Positions 35,708 to 44,578 of a stretch of DNA of 64,000 bases are shown one piece after another. The position numbers and the translations under genes were made by a program. The stretch comes from JBPOFY01 sp051252415. GTDB lineage: Bacteria; Verrucomicrobiota; Verrucomicrobiia; Opitutales; Coraliomargaritaceae. Under the pieces are notes generated by a model. It searched no databases. It was not told the origin of the DNA and was given only the letters and a program-made list of their open reading frames with translations. How positions within the stretch are numbered: the first letter of the stretch is position 1; each line of letters starts with the position of its first letter. The DNA lies in contig JBPOGA010000019.1 of assembly GCA_051252415.1 (NCBI GenBank), positions 1-64,000 of the forward strand. Reading direction: 5' to 3'.

Positions 35708-36577
35708 ATGGACAGATCAAAATTTAAACGCAAAAAAAAGACGCTGTATTCACGTTTAGTGACTCCGAAGTTGAAGCGAAAGATTCGTATGCCCTTTGCT
35801 CGAATGACTGCGAGTCAGCGACAAATGCCTGGCTATATTGTCATAGGAACGCACAAAGGCGGCACTTCCTCCATTCAGAGCTATTTAGTGCAACATCCAC
35901 AGCTGATAGGTGGCACGCATAAGGAAGTGCATTTCTTTGATTACCAATATCATAAGGGGGAGAACTTTTATCGGAGTATCTTCCCTCGCAGTAAAGATCT
36001 CGCTCCTGGGACACTTACGGGTGATGCGACTCCACTCTACATGGTGCATCCACTGGTGCCTGCACGTGTGAAAGAATTAGTGCCTGATGCAAAGTTTATC
36101 GTGCTGTTACGTGATCCAGTAAATCGCTCGATTTCGCACTACTACCACCAAGTGCGCCGCGGTCGCGAGAATTTATCCATTGAAGAAGGTTTTGCGGCTG
36201 AAGCCGAACGCATTGGACCTGATAAGAAGCGCTTGGAAGCAGGTGAGGAATTTAAAGTGGAAGGATTTCGTCGTTTTTCGTATGTCGAGCGGAGCTTGTA
36301 TGCGGATCAACTTGAACGCTGGTTTGAGCATTTTCCGAAAGAACAGTTCTTTATCGATACGAGCGAGCGTTTCTATGCAGACACTGAAAATTTCTTAATG
36401 GATGTCTTTAGTTTCCTTGGCGTGGATCCAGATTTCAAAGTGCCAGATCTTCAGCCGCGAAACGTCGGCATGCCACGCGATGATGATCCAGAAATGCGCG
36501 CCAAGCTGAAAGCGTTTTTTGAGCCACACAATAAACGCTTAGAGGAGATGCTCGGACGTAAGTTCGATTGGCAGTAG
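35708..36577 (+). CDS. Sulfotransferase (PAPS-dependent, heparan-type)
   Basis: About 289 aa. The 5'-phosphosulfate loop is IGTHKGGTSSIQSYL (near 40-55), and the 3'-phosphate loop is FIVLLRDPVNRSISHYYHQ (near 125). Length and order fit the heparan N-/O-sulfotransferase branch. Its likely role is sulfation of a surface saccharide, given the LPS neighbours; this is inferred. The start could be TTG at 35687. The preceding gene ends at 35685, and a GT gene follows after 18 bases. Confidence 0.85.
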   Translation: MDRSKFKRKKKTLYSRLVTPKLKRKIRMPFARMTASQRQMPGYIVIGTHKGGTSSIQSYLVQHPQLIGGTHKEVHFFDYQYHKGENFYRSIFPRSKDLAPGTLTGDATPLYMVHPLVPARVKELVPDAKFIVLLRDPVNRSISHYYHQVRRGRENLSIEEGFAAEAERIGPDKKRLEAGEEFKVEGFRRFSYVERSLYADQLERWFEHFPKEQFFIDTSERFYADTENFLMDVFSFLGVDPDFKVPDLQPRNVGMPRDDDPEMRAKLKAFFEPHNKRLEEMLGRKFDWQ

Positions 36578-36595
36578 AATGCATCTATTTCGGCT

Positions 36596-37615
36596 ATGAG
36601 AATTTTACAAGTAGGCTACGCGCAAACACGTCGATGGGGGAAAGCTCGAGTTAGCACAGAGCATAAACTCTATAATGGCTTGGTTCGGAACCATCATAAT
36701 ACATTACACTTTAGCGATCGCGATGTGGCCTCGTTTCTTGCTCCATTTGGTTGGCGCGATCTGGGTAAGGGGAAATCGAACCGCAAGCTGCTTGAGGTAG
36801 TCGATAATTTTCAGCCAGAGATGATACTGCTGGGCCATTGTGACATTATAACGAATGAAACGATTGAGGAGTTACGCAAGCTTGCCCCTCAAGTGCGTAT
36901 CGCGTATCGAAACGTAGATCCATTGTTCGTTCCGCACAATGTGGAGGCGATAAAGCGTCGCATTGGCACGGTAGATACCATTTTCGTGACGACAGCAGGC
37001 AAAGGTTTAGATCAATTTCGAGATGATCGTGCGACACTGCATTATATGCCAAATCCAACGGACTTGGCAGTTGAGTATTTGAGTAACGCCGAGCGCGAAG
37101 ACCTCGATTACGACATCTTTTTCTGCGGTAATAGTAACGAGCATACAGATCGCAAGAAGACGGTCGTCTCACTCAAAGAATCTCTTGATGCCAGTGATAT
37201 TGTTTTCAAAACTTTCGGCTATTTCGATGAACCCAATGTCTGGGGCCGAGATTACGATGCTGTGTTAGCTCGCAGCAAAATGGGCTTGAATCTAAACCGG
37301 CAAGAGGGCGACTTTCTCTATACATCCGCGCGTCTAGCGCAGTTGATGGGGAATGGAATTGTGCCAGTAATTAATCGTGCCAGTCGTATGGAGGAATTGA
37401 TCCCCGAAGACTTGGCACTGTATTTTAATTCCGATGCCGAACTACTTAAAAAAGTTCATGCGATGAAAGCCGATGACGCGCAACGACGTGCAATTGCTGC
37501 TGCAGGACAAGCCTTCTACCGTGAGCATTTTTGCAGTGAACGTGTGGCCCAATATATTGTTGAACGCACAATGGCAGTGCCGTTTAGCCACGACTATATT
37601 TGGTCGGAGTATTAA
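36596..37615 (+). CDS. GT-B glycosyltransferase (group 1, CgeB-like)
   Basis: 339 aa. MRILQVGYAQTRRWG opens a GT-B N-domain. The donor domain has YDIFFCGNSNEHTDRKK, then SKMGLNLNRQEGDFLYTSARLAQLMGNG around 230-260 and a C-terminal helix typical of PF13524. It follows the sulfotransferase and probably belongs to the same transcript. The acceptor is unknown. Confidence 0.8.
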   Translation: MRILQVGYAQTRRWGKARVSTEHKLYNGLVRNHHNTLHFSDRDVASFLAPFGWRDLGKGKSNRKLLEVVDNFQPEMILLGHCDIITNETIEELRKLAPQVRIAYRNVDPLFVPHNVEAIKRRIGTVDTIFVTTAGKGLDQFRDDRATLHYMPNPTDLAVEYLSNAEREDLDYDIFFCGNSNEHTDRKKTVVSLKESLDASDIVFKTFGYFDEPNVWGRDYDAVLARSKMGLNLNRQEGDFLYTSARLAQLMGNGIVPVINRASRMEELIPEDLALYFNSDAELLKKVHAMKADDAQRRAIAAAGQAFYREHFCSERVAQYIVERTMAVPFSHDYIWSEY

Positions 37616-37647
37616 TCAGACCAATGCTTTGGGTTTATGAGGTGATT

Positions 37648-38445
37648 TTAGCGATAGCTGAAAGGACACTCCATTTCGGAAAGTGCTCGTTCGCAGTAGG
37701 CGATATCCTCTTCGTTTAAATAGTCGGCATAGCCGCCAATTTTCCCTTTTCGAACCTTAAAAGACTCGGGGTCATTTTTATCTCCGGGTCGTAGTTTTTT
37801 ATTTTTAAGACTATTCTGAGCCTCCATTTTTTTCATACTCTCGAAGGAGGCAAACTCGATGGCATCTTGAATTTCCGCATCGCTGACCTTGTCGGCACCG
37901 AGATAATTCAGCGCGGTGCGTAGCGATTCGTTTGGTGATTCGTGCATGTCTTCGTAGCGAAGTAGGGTAAAGCTCTCTGGCACGCCTTTGTTTTCATTCC
38001 AGATCTGGTAGTAGCGAATGATTTTACGAATACCATGTGTGTCGCTACGTAGAAAAGTGTGTATGTCGCCCTCATAGCGAGATTTACGGCGAGTGGCCTG
38101 GAAAAAGCAGGAGACGACTACATCGCGAGGGTCACGGACGAGTAAAAGGACATGCTTACCTGCGTATTGCTTTCGGTCTTGAGTAAAATCATTGAGGTCG
38201 CGGCCTTCGGAGTTCGAAGTTTCATCGTGTGAGAAGCCGACTGGGGGCAGGCCTGCCGCGAGGCACATGGTTTTCTCGTCAAAAATTTGATCCTCATTCA
38301 ATCCATAGTGCTGTGTGAAAATACGTCCAATCATCACACGTAGCCATGTACGACCACTTTTGGGGTAGGAGATTACCCAGTTCTGTGTGTCAGATTGTGT
38401 GTCTTTATCCTTTGGGGATCGTTGAAAGAATTGGCGTATACGCAT
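37648..38445 (-). CDS. Sulfotransferase (cytosolic-type fold)
   Basis: 265 aa with the PAPS 5'-loop ISYPKSGRTWLRVMIG (near 30-45) and 3'-loop LLLVRDPRDVVVSCFFQA (near 95). It ends with RKGKIGGYADYLN, similar to the RKGxxGDWxxxF motif of soluble sulfotransferases. It is distinct in sequence from the sulfotransferase at 35708, so two acceptor sites may be sulfated. It converges on the GT gene before it and follows the methyltransferase gene on this strand. Confidence 0.86.
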   Translation of the reverse strand: MRIRQFFQRSPKDKDTQSDTQNWVISYPKSGRTWLRVMIGRIFTQHYGLNEDQIFDEKTMCLAAGLPPVGFSHDETSNSEGRDLNDFTQDRKQYAGKHVLLLVRDPRDVVVSCFFQATRRKSRYEGDIHTFLRSDTHGIRKIIRYYQIWNENKGVPESFTLLRYEDMHESPNESLRTALNYLGADKVSDAEIQDAIEFASFESMKKMEAQNSLKNKKLRPGDKNDPESFKVRKGKIGGYADYLNEEDIAYCERALSEMECPFSYR

Positions 38446-38508
38446 TTATGTAGGCTAGGAGTTATATCGGGTTCAGTAAAGGCTACACTGTGAGCTCCGA
38501 AGCTTCGA

Positions 38509-39168
38509 CTAGAGGTTTTCTGCGCTCTTACTTTTGCGCTTCTGTTTAATTTTCCAGACTAGTTTACGCAGTCCTCTACGCTTTTTATTTTTCCTCTGAA
38601 GCCTTAAGGCTCTACGTAGTTCGCCAATTCCCTGAATCGCGTAGGCATAGCAGGATGGCCAAGTTGTAATGATCGTATCCTCACCCTCGTCGATGTAGGC
38701 GATCTCACTGTCAGGGAAATGCTTATTGATTGCGGTCAACCACGCATCTGCATTTTGAACGGTGCAGTGTGCATTAGTGCCATCAGGTAAGACTTTACCA
38801 GCTAAGCGGGTGGAAATATTGAAAAACACTTTATCGCCGGATCGGCGTATATCTTCGAGAACATCGTCCACATCGCTAGTGGGAATATGTTCCATAACAT
38901 CGGTGTTGACGATTAAATCGTATTGGCCTTCTGGGCGTTCGCTAAAATCGGGCATAGCAGGGTCGTAACGGTCCCATTTTAAAGAGTCATTGCTGCAAAT
39001 TTCAATCAAGTTTGATTTTCCACAGCCATATTCGAGCACTGTATTGGGCTGTAACTCTTGCATGCAAAGCCGTATTTGTAAGGCGAAATTGCTAGCTGTG
39101 GCACCAAAACTAGAAGTTTGATGGATTTCTTTATAGTGCTGTATCAGCTGGTGGTTTTGGATGGCCAT
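38509..39168 (-). CDS. SAM-dependent methyltransferase
   Basis: 219 aa class I methyltransferase. The SAM motif is VLEYGCGKSNLIEI (near 43-56). YDLIVNTDVMEHIP (near 85-98) supplies motif II with a His-Ile-Pro typical of UbiE-like enzymes. The C-terminus is strongly basic. It lies between a yrbL gene and a sulfotransferase gene on the same strand, so the substrate is probably a surface saccharide or lipid; this cannot be fixed. Confidence 0.75.
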   Translation of the reverse strand: MAIQNHQLIQHYKEIHQTSSFGATASNFALQIRLCMQELQPNTVLEYGCGKSNLIEICSNDSLKWDRYDPAMPDFSERPEGQYDLIVNTDVMEHIPTSDVDDVLEDIRRSGDKVFFNISTRLAGKVLPDGTNAHCTVQNADAWLTAINKHFPDSEIAYIDEGEDTIITTWPSCYAYAIQGIGELRRALRLQRKNKKRRGLRKLVWKIKQKRKSKSAENL

Positions 39169-39259
39169 GTTATTTGCTTCTCAGAGCATTGTTAAACTAC
39201 TTGGTAGTATTCATTTAAAAGTTCTTGATCTAAAGTAATGTAGGCAAGATTAACGAGGC

Positions 39260-39958
39260 TTACCGCTTCAGTAGTAGCCCATTCTGCTTTGCGGGGATGC
39301 CGCGTTCCTTATTCTCCTGCGCACGGGATAGGCCTTTGAGTAGTCGGTCAATTTTCCGATCGATACGTTTGTGGGCAGACTGCTTCAAGATCGGGTTGAG
39401 AAAGGCTCCACGCCCTAGGCCATCGATGACTACAGCACGCAGTGAACCATCTTCTTGTTGCTGGAGGGCCATATTATGTGGAAACGGGTCTCGAAAAAGG
39501 ATAAGGTGTTTTGAGAGGAAACTGCGTAGAACCTTTACTGCATCTTTGACGTCTGTGCCAAGACCATAGGTCAGAGTGTATTCTTTACCTGAAAGTGAAA
39601 TCTGGCCATCCGGATCGCGGATTAACTCACAGACCAAGCCAGGGCCCAAATCGGTGGCGACTATATCATGGATTTCTGGAAAGTGTGCTGTTGCCTGCGT
39701 GCCCAATTTAGCGCGCAAATTTAAGCCAATGTTTAGGTCGAGTATGTTCTCATCATAATATGCTATTGGGCGAAGGCGCTTCCACCACGGATCTACACTA
39801 CGTAGCATGGCTGGCTGTTTGTCCTCACGGGCAACTTTGATGCATAGGTTTGTATCATCCGGATGAAAGTAGCAGGCTCGTCGGCCGCCAATAGCAAAGG
39901 GAGATGCTTTTTGGAGAGAGATCATTCGTTTATATACTAACATGTTGCTAGTAGTCAT
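39260..39958 (-). CDS. YrbL-family kinase-like protein
   Basis: 232 aa, third YrbL paralogue in the window. It has IGGRRACYFHPDDTNLCIKV, the loop FRDPFPHNMAL and VVIDGLGRG: the same Asp/His-Asn and Asp-Gly positions as the other two. A Met at residue 12 is an alternative start. It begins the minus-strand run yrbL-methyltransferase-sulfotransferase. The gap upstream (39959-40127) holds no gene. Confidence 0.8.
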   Translation of the reverse strand: MTTSNMLVYKRMISLQKASPFAIGGRRACYFHPDDTNLCIKVAREDKQPAMLRSVDPWWKRLRPIAYYDENILDLNIGLNLRAKLGTQATAHFPEIHDIVATDLGPGLVCELIRDPDGQISLSGKEYTLTYGLGTDVKDAVKVLRSFLSKHLILFRDPFPHNMALQQQEDGSLRAVVIDGLGRGAFLNPILKQSAHKRIDRKIDRLLKGLSRAQENKERGIPAKQNGLLLKR

Positions 39959-40127
39959 CTGCGTAAAGATTTAAGCATTGTCGTTGTATGAATTATCCAA
40001 GACCGTAAATGATACTATTTGATAGCCATGATTGTATTACATGGCTGCTCTGTTTATGGAAATTCTACAAGTAACCGATTGATTTCACCTAAGATGTATT
40101 CTGAATTTGTGTAGGTCTGTGTTAAAA

Positions 40128-41324
40128 ATGAAGCATACAATTTCCATACTTTGTTCTAATCTTAAAGGTAACTTGGGCGATTTCGCTATCGCAGAAGCGA
40201 TCGCTTTGGCTGCCCAGCGCTACTTAGGAGAATGTAGGATTCAGCTTTATTACCACGCGAATAAAGCGGTTGATCAAACTCGACTGCAGGTTTTACTCGA
40301 TGAGTCAGATGCTAAGTTTGATCTGATACAGCCGGCACCGTATTTTCGTCGGCCAAGGTTGCTTCGTATTTTTTGTCGGTTAGGCCTCTCAAATCGCGCG
40401 TATTCAAAATGGCATAATCTAGCAGTTGCTCGAGTCGCTAAAAAATATCGCAAGTGCGACAGTTTCTATACTGCAGTTTCTCAAAGTGATTTAGTCTTGT
40501 TTGCTGGTGGGGCACAATGGGGGCGCGGAGATTTAAATCTCAATATGTTTGCTCAGTTACATGCGATTGCTGGCACGAATTGCCCTGTGCGCGCGTTTCC
40601 ATTTTCATTGTCTAATGCGACAGTTAAATGTAATGGGGCAGCAGGTTTGAACGCTTTGTTTCAGCCGCTAAGTCAGCCCATCTTTGTACGAGATGGCATA
40701 TCGCATAGCTGCTTGCAGAAGGCTGCTGTTGAAGCAGAGCTCGTGAGCGATTGTGTTTTTTCGCTCTCGGCTTACTTCGATTCGAAGTGGGATTCTGAGA
40801 GCTCTGATAGTGGACAATCTGCGAAGGTCTTCATTTCATTAACTCAATCAGGTGATGTAGATGCTCCATCGGTAGTTGCTCTTGTTCAGTCGCTGAAATC
40901 TGCTTCCCTAGAACCTGCTCTCTTCTCTACTTGTGAGGTCGAAGATCGTCCATTCTATGAGCAGATACAAAGACTCACAGATGTTAAGGTGATCTATCCT
41001 CTCAGTTGGAAACAAGCAGTGAAAGAGCTATCGTGCTGCCGTTTTGTTATTACGAACCGACTGCATTGCACCATATTCAGTGCACTGTCAGGAACGCCGG
41101 TAGTTCCGGTCACGAATCGGTCTAAATCTAAAGCATACGTCAAAGATGCCGACTTACCTTGTTCCTTAGATGAGGTCGGAGGAATTGATTCAGCCCAAAT
41201 TGATTTATTTAATGAAAGTTTGGTGACTATATCGAACAGACAGGTGGCTTACGCGAAAGCCTGCGGTGAAATTATGGAGCAACGTTTACCTGAGTTGTTT
41301 GTCGTCAACTCAGTTTCTAAATAA
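40128..41324 (+). CDS. Polysaccharide pyruvyltransferase family protein
   Basis: 398 aa, PF04230-type. It begins SILCSNLKGNLGDFAIAEAI, has LVLFAGGAQWGRGDLN near 130 and ends with NRLHCTIFSALSGTPVVPVTN, the conserved C-terminal donor-site block. Such enzymes attach ketal pyruvate, or act as GTs, on exopolysaccharide and LPS sugars. I chose Met 40128. It is followed within six bases by a GT4 gene. Confidence 0.85.
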   Translation: MKHTISILCSNLKGNLGDFAIAEAIALAAQRYLGECRIQLYYHANKAVDQTRLQVLLDESDAKFDLIQPAPYFRRPRLLRIFCRLGLSNRAYSKWHNLAVARVAKKYRKCDSFYTAVSQSDLVLFAGGAQWGRGDLNLNMFAQLHAIAGTNCPVRAFPFSLSNATVKCNGAAGLNALFQPLSQPIFVRDGISHSCLQKAAVEAELVSDCVFSLSAYFDSKWDSESSDSGQSAKVFISLTQSGDVDAPSVVALVQSLKSASLEPALFSTCEVEDRPFYEQIQRLTDVKVIYPLSWKQAVKELSCCRFVITNRLHCTIFSALSGTPVVPVTNRSKSKAYVKDADLPCSLDEVGGIDSAQIDLFNESLVTISNRQVAYAKACGEIMEQRLPELFVVNSVSK

Positions 41325-41329
41325 GCTGT

Positions 41330-42379
41330 ATGAAGATGAAATTGCTACAAGTTATGCTCGCGCCTGGTGATGGTGGTGCAGAAACCTTTTTTGAGAAGCT
41401 CGCAATTGCGTTTCAACGTGCAGGTATTCAGCAGCAGTTGATTATTTGTCGGCATCCCGCCCGTCGTGAGCGCTTGGAGGCGGCAGGGTGTGATGTAGTG
41501 GAAATTGCTGCGAAAGGCTGGCGAAAATGGCTGGCTAAATCAGCGGTGAAAAACATCGCGAAGAGCTTTCAACCTACGGTTCAACTTGCTTGGATGAGTC
41601 GTGCTGCTGGAGCATTGTCAGTATTGCCGGGTTGTTTTAATGTTGCTCGATTGGGTGGTTATTATCCTCTGAAGTATTATAAGACCTGCGATTTCTTAGT
41701 TGGTAATACGCCCGGGGTGCTGGAGTATTTAAAGCAAGCTGGGTGGCCACGTGATAAGATGGGGCTCATTAGTAATTTTGGTTCGATTCCAGATGCGGGT
41801 GTATCGGTAAATCATCAAACGATACGTGAGTCGTTTGAGTTAAGTAAGGACGTGCCAGTGATTTTGACTTTAGGCCGTTTGCATGTAAATAAGGCTCAGG
41901 ATGTGCTTATTAAAGCGATGGCTAAGGTGCCTGAGGCAGTTTTGTTACTCGCGGGTGATGGGGAGTTACGCGGTGAACTAGAAGCGCTCGCAGAGTCGAA
42001 CGGAGTTACGGAGCGCATACGCTTCCTCGGTTGGCGACGCGACATCGATGCGTTGTTTTATGCTGCCGATATATGTGCGTTCCCATCCCGTGCGGAACCC
42101 TTAGGTAATGTTGTTCTTGAAGCGTGGTCACACAATGTGCCGATTGCAGCAGCTGCGAGTGAAGGTCCTAGTTGGTTGATCGAGCATGAGCAAACGGGAC
42201 TCTTGTTTCCTATTGATGATGTGGAAGCTTGTGCGCAATCGATACAGCGCTTGTTAACGGATACGCCACTGCGTAATCGCTTAGTGAAACAAGGCGGGGA
42301 AAAGCTAAACGCTTCGTTTTCGGAAGCCGCGATCGTGGGGCGTTTTCAAGAGCTCTTTACCGACGGCTCAATCGATTAG
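41330..42379 (+). CDS. Family 4 glycosyltransferase
   Basis: 349 aa GT-B enzyme with VMLAPGDGGAETFFEKL near the start, VILTLGRLHVNKAQDVLI (near 180) opening the donor domain and FPSRAEPLGNVVLEAWSHNVPIA with the Glu-x7-Glu motif. It may share a transcript with the pyruvyltransferase gene and meets the epimerase gene tail-to-tail with a four-base overlap. Confidence 0.9.
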   Translation: MKMKLLQVMLAPGDGGAETFFEKLAIAFQRAGIQQQLIICRHPARRERLEAAGCDVVEIAAKGWRKWLAKSAVKNIAKSFQPTVQLAWMSRAAGALSVLPGCFNVARLGGYYPLKYYKTCDFLVGNTPGVLEYLKQAGWPRDKMGLISNFGSIPDAGVSVNHQTIRESFELSKDVPVILTLGRLHVNKAQDVLIKAMAKVPEAVLLLAGDGELRGELEALAESNGVTERIRFLGWRRDIDALFYAADICAFPSRAEPLGNVVLEAWSHNVPIAAAASEGPSWLIEHEQTGLLFPIDDVEACAQSIQRLLTDTPLRNRLVKQGGEKLNASFSEAAIVGRFQELFTDGSID

Positions 42380-43326
42380 CTGGCATTTTCAGACTTGAAC
42401 CATTCCACGTATTTGCGAATGCCATCAACAATTGGTGTTTGCGGTTCGTAGCCTAGTAACTTGCGCGATTTACTGATGTCTGCGTAGGTGAGCGGAACAT
42501 CGCCTGGTTGTTCATCCATTTGCTCGATGATCGCTTTTTTACCCGTGGCGTCTTCGATCATTGAGATCAGTTCGCTGAGTGTTGTTGTTGCAGAGCCGCC
42601 CAGATTGAAAATCTCGAAAGACTTCTCTCTATAATTTGCGGCGGCAACGATGCCATTCACAATGTCTTCAATGTAGGTGTAATCTCTAGCTGTGCTACCA
42701 TCGCCGTATTGTTGAATTGGTTCACCTGCTAAAATGTGTTTTGTGAATTTCGAGATTGCGAGATCTGGGCGCTGGCGTGGACCATAAACTGTAAAGAAGC
42801 GTAAGCATTGGCAATCGACGCCAAACAGATGTGCGTAGTTTGAGCAAATGTGCTCGCCTGCGACTTTGGTGGCTGCGTAAGGAGAGATTGTGCGCTCGAT
42901 GCGGTCGCTTTCGGCAAAGGGCACTTTTTTGTTGATACCGTAGACTGAAGAAGATGAAGCAAAGGTGAAACGCCCGACCTTGTGATGGCGGCATGCTTCT
43001 AATAGATTGAATGTGCCATCAATGTTTGTCGTGAGATAGAGCTTGGGATCACTAATTGAAGGTCGCACACCAGCACGTGCGGCAATATGAATGACTTGGT
43101 CAAACTTACCCTCAGTGAAGGTCTTAGTTATGAGCTCATTGTCACGGATGTCGCCTTCGATGAGCGTAATGTCGCTGAGGACAGCAGCAATGTTTTGGCG
43201 TTTGATCGCGGGGGCATAGTAATCATTAAAGTCATCGATGATGGTGACTTGATTTCCATCTTTGATTAATCGCTCGGTAAGTGTTGAGCCAATGAAACCC
43301 GCGCCGCCTGTAATAAGATAATGCAT
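42376..43326 (-). CDS. NAD-dependent UDP-sugar epimerase (UDP-glucuronate 4-epimerase-like)
   Basis: 316 aa extended SDR. It has NAD motif GGAGFIGS (7-14), the catalytic SSSVYG and YAATKVAGE (Tyr-x3-Lys near 150), FTVYGPRQRPDLAI and YGDGSTARDYTYIEDIV. The PRQRPDLAI stretch is typical of UDP-glucuronate/galacturonate 4-epimerases. It probably supplies a uronic acid donor to the glycosyltransferases around it. The GT4 gene upstream ends... its own start lies 18 bases downstream of that gene's stop. Confidence 0.9.
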   Translation of the reverse strand: MHYLITGGAGFIGSTLTERLIKDGNQVTIIDDFNDYYAPAIKRQNIAAVLSDITLIEGDIRDNELITKTFTEGKFDQVIHIAARAGVRPSISDPKLYLTTNIDGTFNLLEACRHHKVGRFTFASSSSVYGINKKVPFAESDRIERTISPYAATKVAGEHICSNYAHLFGVDCQCLRFFTVYGPRQRPDLAISKFTKHILAGEPIQQYGDGSTARDYTYIEDIVNGIVAAANYREKSFEIFNLGGSATTTLSELISMIEDATGKKAIIEQMDEQPGDVPLTYADISKSRKLLGYEPQTPIVDGIRKYVEWFKSENAS

Positions 43327-43344
43327 GATGAAATCTGAAATGAA

Positions 43345-44445
43345 TTATTGAGCAAGTTGTTGGTAGATACTCGTTGTCTTTTGAAGCATCGCTTCGAGTG
43401 TGAAAGGATTGTTTGTATCTGGTTTAGGGGCGTTTGAATGCCATTCTGTTAGGAGATTAACCATTGTATTGATATCGCCAACGGGAACCTTACCTTCGGG
43501 TAGTAGGGCGTCGAGTTGTTCATGCACTCCACCATGGTCATAGCCAATGACTGGTTTGCCGATCGAGAGTGCTTCGAGCGTGACCCGCCCAAAGGCTTCA
43601 GGGTCGGTGGAGCAGGATACGACGACATTAGAGACTGCCATAATTTCACGCAGGTCACTACGGTGACCGACGAGTGTGATGTCAGCTTCGAGACCTTTTG
43701 CTGCGATAGTGCTTTTAACTTCTTCGTGAAATTCGATTTTCTTAGGGTGTGGCTCGCCGACAAGGAGTCCATGGACTGGTAGGCCTTTGGCTTTCAGCTC
43801 AGCGATGATTTCGATGAAATCGAGTTGCCCCTTCCAACGTGTAATTCTTCCAGGAAGGGTGATCAAATACTTACCTTCTAGTTGAGCATAAGTGCTATTC
43901 CACTCATGCAGCCATTCGCTAGACGGCTGAAAATCGTAGGGGAGCTCTTCGGAACTCACTCCACGGTGAATGACATTGAGTTTTGCTTCTGGAACGTCTG
44001 GGTAATTTGAGCGCACATAATCTTTTACGCTGTTTGAGACACAGATTACAGTTTCACCACGTGTCATCACTTTGGAATATACGTTCACTGAATAAAATCC
44101 ATGCACCGTGCTCACTAGATGGGGGCGTATGCTAGGATCCATTTTACGCCAAGCTAACCAAGTGAGCCAGGCGGGTAGTCGCGAGCGGATATGGATAATG
44201 TCTGGTTTTTCATCTAAAAAGAGTCGGCGTAGGACTTTGACCTGCTTGAGCGAAGAGAGGCGTTTTTTATGAACGGGAAGTGTGATGTGTCGACTGCCTT
44301 CGGATTCAAGTTGTTCGACTTGTCGGCCCCCATTCGAAATTACGATAGATTCGTGATTGTTTTGGACAAGATACTGCCCGACTTCGAGAGTGCCGCGTTC
44401 GACGCCACCTGAATTAAGTTCGGGCAATATTTGGATAACTTTCAT
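43345..44445 (-). CDS. Family 4 glycosyltransferase
   Basis: 366 aa. The start at 44445 is clear: MKVIQILPELNSGGVERG is the classic GT4 opening, whereas the open frame runs 63 codons further upstream without homology. ITLPGRITRWKGQLDFIEI opens the donor domain, and STDPEAFGRVTLEALSIGKPVIG has the Glu-x7-Glu motif. It is 18 bases before the epimerase gene on the same strand and divergent from the SNF2 gene. It is related to capsule/LPS core GT4 enzymes. Confidence 0.9.
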   Translation of the reverse strand: MKVIQILPELNSGGVERGTLEVGQYLVQNNHESIVISNGGRQVEQLESEGSRHITLPVHKKRLSSLKQVKVLRRLFLDEKPDIIHIRSRLPAWLTWLAWRKMDPSIRPHLVSTVHGFYSVNVYSKVMTRGETVICVSNSVKDYVRSNYPDVPEAKLNVIHRGVSSEELPYDFQPSSEWLHEWNSTYAQLEGKYLITLPGRITRWKGQLDFIEIIAELKAKGLPVHGLLVGEPHPKKIEFHEEVKSTIAAKGLEADITLVGHRSDLREIMAVSNVVVSCSTDPEAFGRVTLEALSIGKPVIGYDHGGVHEQLDALLPEGKVPVGDINTMVNLLTEWHSNAPKPDTNNPFTLEAMLQKTTSIYQQLAQ

Positions 44446-44578
44446 GTATATTGCATCATAGGTGCGCTCAACTGAAGGCGACGAGAATAAATTCACCGCG
44501 ATATGCCCGAAAAACATGAGAAAGGCGTATTTATAGCTCGTAACAATCGTGGTTATCTGTTTCGTGTCGAGGATTGCG

